A DNA stretch of 61,226 bases from Frigoribacterium sp. Leaf263 (GTDB taxonomy: Bacteria; Actinomycetota; Actinomycetes; Actinomycetales; Microbacteriaceae), in assembly GCF_001422285.1 (NCBI RefSeq), contig NZ_LMMO01000008.1, positions 1 to 61,226 on the forward strand, written 5' to 3'. Under the pieces are notes generated by a model. That model did no database searches. It was not told the origin of the DNA and saw only the letters and a list, made by a program, of their open reading frames with translations. Shown here in pieces: positions 51,485 to 59,192 of this stretch (its first letter is position 1; each line of letters begins with the position of its first letter). A program made the position numbers and the translations under genes.

Positions 51485-52423
51485 ATGCCCGGAATCCACG
51501 CCGACATCACGTCCGCCTTCGGCGACACGCCCCTCGTCAAGATCAACCGCCTCGCCGGCGAGGGCGGAGCCGACGTCCTCGCCAAGCTCGAGTTCTACAA
51601 CCCCGGCGCCAGCGTCAAGGACCGCCTCGGCGTCGCCATCGTCGACGCGGCCGAGAAGTCGGGCGCGCTGAAGCCCGGCGGCACGATCGTCGAGGGATCG
51701 AGCGGCAACACCGGCATCTCGCTCGCCCTCGTCGGCGCGGCTCGCGGCTACAAGGTCATCGTCACCATGCCCGAGACGATGAGCGTCGAACGCCGCACGG
51801 TCATGAAGGCCTACGGCGCGGAGATCGTGCTGACCCCCGGGCCCGAGGGCATGCGGGGAGCCGTCGAGCGCGCGAAGCAGATCGTCGACGAGACCGAGAA
51901 CGCGATCTGGGCCCAGCAGTTCGAGACCGAGGCGAACGCCGAGATCCACCGCACGACGACGGCGCCCGAGATCCTCCGCGACACCGACGGCCGCATCGAC
52001 TTCTTCGTCGCCGGCGTCGGCACCGGCGGCACCATCACGGGTGTCGGCCGCGTGCTGCACGAGCAGGTGCCCGGCGTGCAGGTCGTCGCCGTCGAGCCCG
52101 CCGACTCGCCGCTGCTCAGCGAGGGCAAGGCCGGCCCGCACAAGATCCAGGGCATCGGCGCGAACTTCGTGCCCGAGGTGCTCGACCGCTCGCAGATCGA
52201 CGAGGTGTTCCCGGTGCAGCTCGACGACGCTCTGCGCGTCGCCCGCGACCTGGCGACGCACGAGGGGATCCTCTCGGGCATCTCGTCGGGCGCGATCATG
52301 CACGCAGCCCTCGAGATCGCCAAGCGCCCCGAGAACGCCGGCAAGCGCATCGTCGCGATCGTCTGCGACACGGGCGAGCGCTACCTGTCGACGGTGCTCT
52401 TCCAGGACCTCGCAGGCGCCTAG
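51485..52423 (+). CDS. cysK: Cysteine synthase A (O-acetylserine sulfhydrylase)
   Basis: A 312-residue PLP enzyme that joins sulfide to O-acetylserine. Lys45 in NPGASVKDR forms the Schiff base, SSGNTG (71-76) holds the substrate loop, and GVGTGGTITG near 178-187 binds the PLP phosphate. Length and motifs are those of CysK. cysE starts 1 bp after its stop, so substrate supply and use are co-transcribed. Confidence 0.95.
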   Translation: MPGIHADITSAFGDTPLVKINRLAGEGGADVLAKLEFYNPGASVKDRLGVAIVDAAEKSGALKPGGTIVEGSSGNTGISLALVGAARGYKVIVTMPETMSVERRTVMKAYGAEIVLTPGPEGMRGAVERAKQIVDETENAIWAQQFETEANAEIHRTTTAPEILRDTDGRIDFFVAGVGTGGTITGVGRVLHEQVPGVQVVAVEPADSPLLSEGKAGPHKIQGIGANFVPEVLDRSQIDEVFPVQLDDALRVARDLATHEGILSGISSGAIMHAALEIAKRPENAGKRIVAIVCDTGERYLSTVLFQDLAGA

Positions 52424-52424
52424 C

Positions 52425-52973
52425 ATGCGCCTGGTCGCCCGCCTGCGGGAGGACCTCGAGACCGTCCGCCGGCGCGACCCCGCGGCCAGGGGGCGCCTCG
52501 AGACCGCCCTCGTCTACTCGGGGCTGCACGCGGTGTGGGCGCACCGCGTGACCTCGCGGCTGTGGCGTGCGGAGGGTGCGCCGCGCCTCCTCGGCGCCCG
52601 CACCCTCGCCCGGGTCGTGTCGCAGCTGAGCCGCACGCTGACCGGGGTCGAGATACACCCGGGGGCGAGACTCGGCCGCCGCCTGTTCATCGATCACGGC
52701 ATGGGCGTCGTGATCGGCGAGACCGCGGTGGTCGGTGACGACTGCACGCTGTTCCACGGCGTGACCCTCGGGGGCAAGGGCCGCGGAGGCGCGCTCGGCC
52801 GTCGTCACCCCACCCTCGCCGACGGCGTGATGATCGGCGCCGGGGCCGCCGTGCTCGGCGGCGTCACGGTGGGTGCGGGCAGCATCGTCGGCGCCAACGC
52901 CGTCGTCACGAGGGACGTGCCGCCCGGCTCGATCGCGGTCGGGGTGCCCGCCGTGGCGCGTCCCCGGGACTAG
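52425..52973 (+). CDS. cysE: Serine O-acetyltransferase
   Basis: A 182-residue short-form CysE that acetylates serine with acetyl-CoA. After an N-terminal helical region (LREDLETVRRRDPAARGRLE), the left-handed beta-helix has hexapeptide repeats (VEIHPGARLGRRLFIDHGMG; VIGETAVVGDDCTLFHGVTL; GVMIGAGAAVLGGVTVGAGS). The catalytic His-Asp region FIDHGMGVVIG is present. It lacks the long N-terminal domain of enteric CysE. The dispersed repeat at 52581 encodes APRLLG in a loop. Confidence 0.93.
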   Translation: MRLVARLREDLETVRRRDPAARGRLETALVYSGLHAVWAHRVTSRLWRAEGAPRLLGARTLARVVSQLSRTLTGVEIHPGARLGRRLFIDHGMGVVIGETAVVGDDCTLFHGVTLGGKGRGGALGRRHPTLADGVMIGAGAAVLGGVTVGAGSIVGANAVVTRDVPPGSIAVGVPAVARPRD

Positions 52974-53030
52974 GCCGGCCGGCCCCGCTCAGGTGCGGCG
53001 CCGACGCTCGACCCGAACCCCGGCGGAGCG

Positions 53031-53795
53031 TCAGTGGCGGGGCTCCCAGCGGAAGAACCGCACCGCGCCCGCGACGGCCACGGCCGCCCAGAGCAGCGTC
53101 GGGGCGAGCAGCACGGGCAGCAGCCCGAGGTCGCCACCGTTCCAGGCGAGGACGATGAGCTCCATCAGGCCACCGCCCGGCAGGATCCGCTTGAGCCAGA
53201 GCAGATCGTCGGCGCCGGTGATCGTCCACCAGATGGCGACGCCGAGGGTGATGAGGTAGATCGGCATCGTCGTGTACTGGGCGTGCTCGGGCGACGTGCT
53301 GAATCCGGCCGTGGCGAGGGCGAACGCGGCGAACATCACCTCGGCGACGAGCACGGCGACGATGAGCAGACCGGGGTTCACGGGCGGCTCCTCGATCGCC
53401 AGCACCCCGAGCACGATGACGAGCTGCGCGAGGCTGACGGCGACGACCGGCAGCACGAGCCCGCCGATGATGCCCGCGTCCGAGACGGAGCCGCTGCGCA
53501 GCCGCTTGAGGTGGAGCGACTGCCGCCGGGCGGCGAGGGTCGTCGTCGCCGTGACGTAGACGCCGAGTCCGAGCATGCCGATGATCTGCACGCCGGCCAG
53601 CATGCCCCCCGTGCCGTAGCTGCCGACGGCGAAGGTCAGCGCTCCGAAGGCGAGCGGCAGGAGCAGGGCGCAGAGCGCGACGGTGCGATTGCGGACGAGC
53701 ATCCGCAGCTCGGCGACGGCGATGGCGAGCGGGCCCGAGCGACGCGCCGGCGTGGCCGGGGACTCGGACGGACGAGGGGCGGTGGCGGTGGTCAT
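53031..53795 (-). CDS. ABC-2-type transporter permease
   Basis: A 254-residue protein with six helices typical of ABC-2 exporters (VAELRMLVRNRTVALCALLL at the first helix; HAQYTTMPIYLITLGVAIWW near 175). It starts 37 bp after the ATPase stop and must be its membrane partner. Adjacent two-component genes suggest inducible export of a drug, peptide or lipid. Confidence 0.85.
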   Translation of the reverse strand: MTTATAPRPSESPATPARRSGPLAIAVAELRMLVRNRTVALCALLLPLAFGALTFAVGSYGTGGMLAGVQIIGMLGLGVYVTATTTLAARRQSLHLKRLRSGSVSDAGIIGGLVLPVVAVSLAQLVIVLGVLAIEEPPVNPGLLIVAVLVAEVMFAAFALATAGFSTSPEHAQYTTMPIYLITLGVAIWWTITGADDLLWLKRILPGGGLMELIVLAWNGGDLGLLPVLLAPTLLWAAVAVAGAVRFFRWEPRH

Positions 53796-53832
53796 GAGTG
53801 GTCCTTTCGAGAGGGTCGGTCGGATCGGGGGC

Positions 53833-54774
53833 CTAGGAGGCGCGGCTCAGCTCGCGGAACACCTCGTCGAGTCCCGACTGGTGCACCGTCAGCCGCTCCA
53901 GAGGCCGATCGGCCTCGGCCGCCCAGGTCAGCAGCCGGGTGAGATCGCGCTGCGGGGCGTCGGTCTCGACGACGACGAGGTCGTTCTCGGTGCGGGCGAC
54001 CCGCAGGGGGAGCTCGTCGAGCGGTCCGGGGGCGACGAAGCGGATGCTGGTCGTGCTGCCGGCGGTGAGATCGGCCACGGTGCCCTCGCGGCGGATCGTG
54101 CCCGCGTGCATCAGCCCGATCCGGTCGGCGTTGTCGGCGGCCTCCTCGAGGTAGTGCGTGGTCAGCACGAAGGTGACCCCCGCCTCCCGCAGCTCGGTGA
54201 CGACGTCCCAGAGGGCGTCGCGGGCCGCCGGGTCGAGCCCCGTGGTCGGCTCGTCGAGGAAGACCAGCTCGGGGGTGCCCCAGACGGCGGCCGCGAAGTC
54301 GACGCGACGGCGCTCGCCCCCCGAGAGCTGGGCGACGCGCGAACGCGCCTTGTGGTCGATGCCGACGAGACCGAGCACGCGGTCGACGTCGTCGTCGCGG
54401 CCCGAGATCGCGCCCGTGAGCAGCACGCTCTCGCGGACCGTGAGCTCGGGGGCCAGGCCGCTGTCCTGCAGCATCATGCCGAGGCGGCGTCGCGTGCGGG
54501 AGCGGTCGGTCGGGTCGCCTCCGAGCACCTCGACGGCGCCGCCGTCGGCCACCCGGTGGCCCTCGAGCACCTCGAGGGTGGTCGTCTTGCCGGCGCCGTT
54601 CGTGCCGAGCAGAGCGTAGAGCTCGCCGCGCCGCACCGTGAGGTCGACGCCGTCGACGGCCGTGAAGTCGCCGTACGTGCAGGTCAGACCGGTGGTCGAG
54701 ATCACGACGTCCGACCCGTCACGGGGGTCGTGCGTCACGGCGGGCCGGGGCGTGGTGTCGGTGGAGTTCGTCAT
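53833..54774 (-). CDS. ABC-2-type transporter ATP-binding protein
   Basis: A 313-residue ATPase: Walker A GTNGAGKTT near residue 60, Q-loop MMLQDSGL, signature LSGGERRR near 156, Walker B LVFLDEPTTGLD and H-loop TTHYLEEA. A C-terminal 90-residue regulatory extension is present. ATG 54774 was preferred to a longer upstream frame. The terminal SRAS end contains a dispersed repeat copy (53836-53845). It is divergent from the sensor kinase gene. Confidence 0.9.
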   Translation of the reverse strand: MTNSTDTTPRPAVTHDPRDGSDVVISTTGLTCTYGDFTAVDGVDLTVRRGELYALLGTNGAGKTTTLEVLEGHRVADGGAVEVLGGDPTDRSRTRRRLGMMLQDSGLAPELTVRESVLLTGAISGRDDDVDRVLGLVGIDHKARSRVAQLSGGERRRVDFAAAVWGTPELVFLDEPTTGLDPAARDALWDVVTELREAGVTFVLTTHYLEEAADNADRIGLMHAGTIRREGTVADLTAGSTTSIRFVAPGPLDELPLRVARTENDLVVVETDAPQRDLTRLLTWAAEADRPLERLTVHQSGLDEVFRELSRAS

Positions 54775-54835
54775 GACCTCGACGATGCCGGGGCGGGCGC
54801 ACGCCCGGTAGTGCCACCGTGCCACCACCCGGGTG

Positions 54836-54899
54836 TGACATCCGTCACGTCGGGGCATGACATCGCGTGCTGACGGGCGTCGGGGGCTGTCGCTACCGT
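54836..54899 (+). promoter_or_regulatory. Divergent promoter region with TGACATC direct repeats and leaderless -10
   Basis: TGACATC occurs at 54836-54842 and 54858-54864, a 22-bp offset, and the first copy also forms GTGAC-ATCC-GTCAC. TACCGT (54894-54899) ends 6 nt before ATG 54906 without a Shine-Dalgarno sequence, which suggests a leaderless mRNA. The repeats could bind the NarL-type response regulator encoded next. Confidence 0.45.
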
Positions 54900-54905
54900 G
54901 GACCC

Positions 54906-56090
54906 ATGCCCCGCCGCACCCCCGACCGCCTCCCCGCGCTGACGCGGATGCGGCGGTACGTCACCGGGTCGTTCGTGTCTCTCGTGGCGTTCCTGGCCGT
55001 CTTCTCCGTCGCGGCGCTGACGACCGAGGGGGCGCCGGTGCGGCTGGTCGTCGGAGTCATCGCGGTCTCGATCGCGGTGGCAGCGCACTCGGTCTTCTGG
55101 GAGCGCGGGGCCCCGTGGTGGCTCGCGGCCCTGTCGCTCACGTCGTCCGCCGCCCTCTGGTGGGCGGCCCACCTCGAAGGGCAGAATCCGACGCTCCTGC
55201 TCTTCTTCGGCGTCTCGGTCGGTCTCGTGACCACGACCCCGCCCTTCACCTCGTGGCGGTGGCTCGTCGCCGCCATGGGTGTCGCGGTGGCGCCGCTGCT
55301 CGTCCCGGCCACCGGCGGGCGACCCGTCGTCCTGTCGGTCTCGATCGCGGTCGTCGTCGTGACGATGGCGGCGATCTACCTCGTCTACCGGCTGAACCGA
55401 TACGGGTTCGACCTCTACCTCGAGATCGAGGCCGCCCGCGAGACGACGGCCGAGCTGGCCGTCGTGCGAGAGCGATACCGCTTCTCGGTGGACCTGCACG
55501 ACATCCAGGGTCAGGCCCTGCACGTCAGCCGACTGCAGCTGCAGCTCGCCGCCAAGACGCTCGACCGCGACCCGGACGAGGCGCGGCGCCACCTCCGCGA
55601 GGCCGAGCAGCTGATCGTGCAGACGATCGCCGAGACCCGCCGGCTCGCGTACGGCGAGCGGGCCCTGACGCTCGCCGGCGAGCTGGCGAACTCGACCGAG
55701 CTGATCCGCGCCGCGGGCATCGACCTCGTCGTCGACGGCGCTCCGCCGCGGGGTCACGCCGCCGACGACCTCTTCGGGCACGCCGTCCGCGAGGCGACGA
55801 CGAACATGCTGCGCCACGCCCAGGCCGAGCACGCGACGATCCGGATCCGTCCGGACTCGGTGATGATCGAGAACGACGGGGCCGCCGAGGCCCCGCGCGT
55901 GCTCAGCGGACTCGCCCGCCTCGGTGAGCGCTTCGCCGCGATCGGGGGAGCGGTGACCACCAGTCACCACGACGGCGTGTTCCGACTCGAGGCTCGGGCG
56001 GAGGGCGCCGGGGCGACGCGGCCGGACTCGACGCCCCGCGCCTCCTCGGTCTCGCGATCGACGGCGCCGACGACCGGACGGCGCGCATGA
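54906..56090 (+). CDS. Sensor histidine kinase (HisKA_3/DesK-like)
   Basis: A 394-residue membrane kinase with about five helices in residues 20-160, then VDLHDIQGQALHVSRLQLQL containing the phospho-acceptor His198 of the HisKA_3 type. VREATTNMLRHAQAEHATI near 295 is the N box of the HATPase. The C-terminal tail (TPRASSVSRSTAPTTGRRA) includes a dispersed repeat copy. It overlaps the response regulator by ATGA. Together with the divergent ABC-2 pair it resembles drug- or envelope-stress exporter systems. Confidence 0.87.
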   Translation: MPRRTPDRLPALTRMRRYVTGSFVSLVAFLAVFSVAALTTEGAPVRLVVGVIAVSIAVAAHSVFWERGAPWWLAALSLTSSAALWWAAHLEGQNPTLLLFFGVSVGLVTTTPPFTSWRWLVAAMGVAVAPLLVPATGGRPVVLSVSIAVVVVTMAAIYLVYRLNRYGFDLYLEIEAARETTAELAVVRERYRFSVDLHDIQGQALHVSRLQLQLAAKTLDRDPDEARRHLREAEQLIVQTIAETRRLAYGERALTLAGELANSTELIRAAGIDLVVDGAPPRGHAADDLFGHAVREATTNMLRHAQAEHATIRIRPDSVMIENDGAAEAPRVLSGLARLGERFAAIGGAVTTSHHDGVFRLEARAEGAGATRPDSTPRASSVSRSTAPTTGRRA

Positions 56091-56689
56091 TCCGCGTGCT
56101 GCTGGCCGACGACGAGACGCTGCTGCGGCGGTCGATCGCCGCGCTGCTCGATCTCGGCGACGGCATCGAGGTCGTGGCGCAGGCGGGCGACGGCGCCGGG
56201 GCCGTGAGCCTCGCCGCCGAGCACGAGCCCGACGTCGTGCTGCTCGATCTCGAGATGCCCGGCATGGACGGCATCGACGCGGCGACGGCGATCCTCGCGA
56301 GCCGGCCCGGACAGGCCGTCGTGCTGCTGACCCGGCACGCCCGACCGGGGGTGCTGCGGCGCGCGCTGAGCGCGGGGGTGAGGGGCTTCGTGCCCAAGTC
56401 GATCGACCCCGACGAGCTCGAACGGGTCATCGTGCAGGTGCACGGGGGGCGCCGGTACATCGACGCCGACATCTCGGCCGCCGCGATGATGGACGACTGC
56501 CCGCTCACCGAGCGCGAACTCGACACGCTGCGACTGACGACCGAGGGGCTGTCGGTGCGCGAGATGAGCGCCCGACTGCATCTCGCCTCGGGCACCGTGC
56601 GGAACTACCTGTCGTCGGCCATGCAGAAGACGGGCGCCTCGTCGCGGCACGGGGCGGCACGGATCGCACGCGAGCGCAGCTGGCTGTAA
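56087..56689 (+). CDS. NarL/LuxR-family response regulator
   Basis: A 200-residue regulator with receiver acid pair Asp8/Asp9, phospho-acceptor Asp54 (VLLDLEMPGMDG) and Lys near 104 (FVPKSID). The C-terminal LuxR HTH reads LTERELDTLRLTTEGLSVRE, then HLASGTVRNYLSSAMQKTG. Coupled to the kinase gene by ATGA. Likely activates the divergent ABC-2 exporter and/or itself. Confidence 0.92.
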   Translation: MIRVLLADDETLLRRSIAALLDLGDGIEVVAQAGDGAGAVSLAAEHEPDVVLLDLEMPGMDGIDAATAILASRPGQAVVLLTRHARPGVLRRALSAGVRGFVPKSIDPDELERVIVQVHGGRRYIDADISAAAMMDDCPLTERELDTLRLTTEGLSVREMSARLHLASGTVRNYLSSAMQKTGASSRHGAARIARERSWL

Positions 56690-56771
56690 CGGGATGCGGT
56701 CCGGCGGACCCACCGCGCCACCGGGCCCGCCGCGCCAGTCGCACCGCGCCCGCCGGGCCGGGTCGGGCGCG

Positions 56772-57521
56772 TCAGGCGGAGGGGCCGCCGACGTCCGCGT
56801 GGCCGACGCGCTCGCCGGCGGTCGACATGTGGCGCCGCATGGCCTGCTCGGCGGCGGCGGGGTCGCGGGCGGCGATGGCCTCGAAGACGTCGAGGTGCTC
56901 GCGGTACGCCGCCTCGGCCTGGACACGGTCGCGGAGGCCGCGCTCGACCCAGAGCCGCAGCAGCGACCGCGTGCTCTGCAGCAGGTCGCGCAGGACGATG
57001 TTGTCGGCGCTGATGGCGATCTGCAAATGGAAGCGGATGTCGGCCTGGAGGAACGTGTCGATGTCGTCGCGGTGCTCGCGCATCGTGTCGACGAACCCGC
57101 GCAGCTTCTCGACGTCCGCGTCGTCGATGCGGGCCGCGGCGAGGGTCGCGGCCTGGATCTCGAGACCGCTGCGCACCTCGATGAGCTCGCGGGTGCGTGT
57201 GGCGTTCAGCATCATGCCCCAGCTCAGCGTGGTGGGCAGCAGCTCGGACGTGGTGTCGCGGAGGTACGTGCCCGAGCCGGGGCGGACGCTGACGATGCCG
57301 AGGATCTCGAGGGCGGCCAGAGCCTCGCGGACCGCCGACCGGCCGACACCGATGCGTTCGGCGAGCTGCCGCTCGGGGGGGAGGCGCGACCCCGGCACGA
57401 GCTCGCCCGCCGTCAGCAGACCGATCAGCTGCTTCACGACCTCGGAGACCGCGGTGCCCTTCGGCACGAGCTCGAGGTCGAGCCGCAGCGAGGTCGGGTC
57501 GTCGTCGGGGTAGGCGGGCAC
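56772..57521 (-). CDS. GntR-family (FCD) transcriptional regulator
   Basis: A 249-residue FadR-subfamily repressor: HTH RLPPERQLAERIGVGRSAVR near residues 47-66 and the FCD domain with EVRSGLEIQAA, DIRFHLQIAISADN and LDVFEAIAARD segments that carry metal/ligand residues. It lies divergent from the MFS transporter and DAK kinase genes. A perfect palindrome at 57573 is its likely operator; a TTGACC/TATCTC promoter on the minus strand overlaps it. Confidence 0.9.
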   Translation of the reverse strand: MPAYPDDDPTSLRLDLELVPKGTAVSEVVKQLIGLLTAGELVPGSRLPPERQLAERIGVGRSAVREALAALEILGIVSVRPGSGTYLRDTTSELLPTTLSWGMMLNATRTRELIEVRSGLEIQAATLAAARIDDADVEKLRGFVDTMREHRDDIDTFLQADIRFHLQIAISADNIVLRDLLQSTRSLLRLWVERGLRDRVQAEAAYREHLDVFEAIAARDPAAAEQAMRRHMSTAGERVGHADVGGPSA

Positions 57522-57572
57522 GCGGCAAGCCTACCGACCGCTATGGCGAGATACGATGCGACGCTTGGATTG

Positions 57573-57586
57573 GTCAACCGGTTGAC
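57573..57586. promoter_or_regulatory. Palindrome GTCAACCGGTTGAC, candidate GntR operator
   Basis: A perfect 14-bp palindrome 52 bp upstream of the GntR start and 105 bp upstream of the MFS start. FCD-type GntR proteins bind short palindromes of this sort in their own promoters, so it should control both directions. TTGACA at 57583-57588 is a rightward -35 candidate. Confidence 0.65.
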
Positions 57587-57690
57587 AAGTCGGACCCGAG
57601 CACGGCACCATGGTCGAGCACGTGCAACGGGGCTCCTTCGAGAACCGGTGACGTCATCCAACAGAGTCGTTAGATATCGAAGGAGTCGAT

Positions 57691-59082
57691 GTGGACACCC
57701 CAACCCGCTCGGCGGAGCCGCAGAGCGCCGTCGAGAAGTCCGCGATCCGCAAGGTCGCCATCCGTCTGGTGCCGTTCGTGGCGTTGATGTTCTTCATCAA
57801 CTACCTCGACCGCACGGCCATCGGATTCGCCGCGCCGAACGGCATGGAGAGCGATCTGGCCCTGTCGGCCGCGCAGTTCGGCTTCGCCTCGGGCGTGTTC
57901 TTCATCGGATACATCCTGCTCGAGGTGCCCAGCAATCTGGCGCTGCACCGCTTCGGCGCCCGCCGCTGGCTCGCCCGCATCATGGTCTCGTGGGGCATCG
58001 TCTCGCTGCTGTTCACCTGGGTGCAGAACTTCGAGCAGCTCGTCGTGCTGCGGTTCCTGCTCGGTGTCATGGAGGCCGGGTTCTTCCCGGGCGCCATCCT
58101 GTTCCTCAGCCTGTGGGTGCCCGCGCGCCACCGCGGCAAGATCCTCGCGCTCTTCTACCTGGCGCAGCCCCTCACCTCGGTCATCGGCGCCCCGCTCGCC
58201 GGCTGGCTGATCAGCCACGACGGCTTCTTCTTCGGCCTCGAGGGCTGGCGCTTCATGTTCCTCGGCGTCTCGATCCCGGCCATCGTCATCGGCGTGATCG
58301 CCTGGTTCTACCTGAAGGACAAGCCCGCCGACGCGAAGTGGCTGACCCGCGACGAGCAGGTCTGGCTCACCGAGGCCCTCAAGAAGGAGTCCGCCGGCAA
58401 GACCGGTTCGACCGCCGGCGGCAAGCACCCCAGCATCCTCAAGGTGTTCGGCAACGGCCGCGTCTGGATGCTCGCGTTCATCTACTTCGGCTTCGTCTAC
58501 GGCCTCTACGCCCTCGCGTTCTTCCTGCCGACGATCATCGGCGGGTTCCAGGAGCAGTACGGCACCGAGTTCAGCGTCACCGAGCGCGGGTTCATCACCG
58601 CCATCCCCTACGTGCCCGCCGCCATCGCCCTGTACTTCTGGTCGCGTGACGCCTCGCGTCGCGGCCTCCGCACCTGGCACATCGTCATCCCCGCGGTCGT
58701 CGGCGGTCTGAGCATCCCCGTCGCCCTGTTCACGGGGTCGCCGCAGGCCACCATCGCGGTCATCGCGGTCACCGCCATGGCGATCTTCGCCGCGCTGCCG
58801 AACTTCTGGACCCTCCCCACGCAGTTCCTCACCGGGGCGGCCGCGGCGGCCGGCATCGCGCTGATCAACACGATCGGCAACCTGGCCGGATTCAGCGCCC
58901 CGTACATCACGGGCGCCGTGACCGACGCCACCGGGAACTACGAGGTGCCGATGTTCATCGTCGGGTTCTTCATGCTGCTCTCGGCCGTCCTCATGGTGAT
59001 CCTGAGCAAGATGAGGAAGCCCGAGGGGGCCGCGACCCCCGACGAGGCCGCCGAGCTCGCCCGGACCTCGGGTCTCGACTGA
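57691..59082 (+). CDS. MFS transporter (ACS/phthalate permease type)
   Basis: A 463-residue permease with 12 helices. The first cytoplasmic loop reads LALHRFGARRWLARIMVSWG near residues 89-108 (G-x-x-x-D-R-like motif region), and MEAGFFPGAILFLSLWVPARHRGK near 127-150 is typical of anion:cation symporters for organic acids or sugar acids. GAAGGAG precedes GTG 57691. It probably imports the substrate broken down by the DAK and RpiB-like enzymes downstream. Ends at the 59086 hairpin. Confidence 0.88.
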   Translation: MDTPTRSAEPQSAVEKSAIRKVAIRLVPFVALMFFINYLDRTAIGFAAPNGMESDLALSAAQFGFASGVFFIGYILLEVPSNLALHRFGARRWLARIMVSWGIVSLLFTWVQNFEQLVVLRFLLGVMEAGFFPGAILFLSLWVPARHRGKILALFYLAQPLTSVIGAPLAGWLISHDGFFFGLEGWRFMFLGVSIPAIVIGVIAWFYLKDKPADAKWLTRDEQVWLTEALKKESAGKTGSTAGGKHPSILKVFGNGRVWMLAFIYFGFVYGLYALAFFLPTIIGGFQEQYGTEFSVTERGFITAIPYVPAAIALYFWSRDASRRGLRTWHIVIPAVVGGLSIPVALFTGSPQATIAVIAVTAMAIFAALPNFWTLPTQFLTGAAAAAGIALINTIGNLAGFSAPYITGAVTDATGNYEVPMFIVGFFMLLSAVLMVILSKMRKPEGAATPDEAAELARTSGLD

Positions 59083-59085
59083 CCT

Positions 59086-59128
59086 CGAGGAGGCGCGGGT
59101 CGCGATCATCGCGCACCGCGCCTCCTCG
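59086..59128 (+). terminator. Nested terminator made of paired dispersed repeats
   Basis: CGAGGAGGCGCGG (59086-59098) pairs perfectly with CCGCGCCTCCTCG (59116-59128), and the loop holds a second stem CGCGAT/ATCGCG (59101-59113). Placed 4 bp after the MFS stop; it may attenuate transcription into the kinase gene. Confidence 0.75.
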
Positions 59129-59192
59129 GCACCGCCCGCCCCACACACCCAGTGATCTCCACCGTCGGGGATCCGCACCGCCAGGAGCCCAG

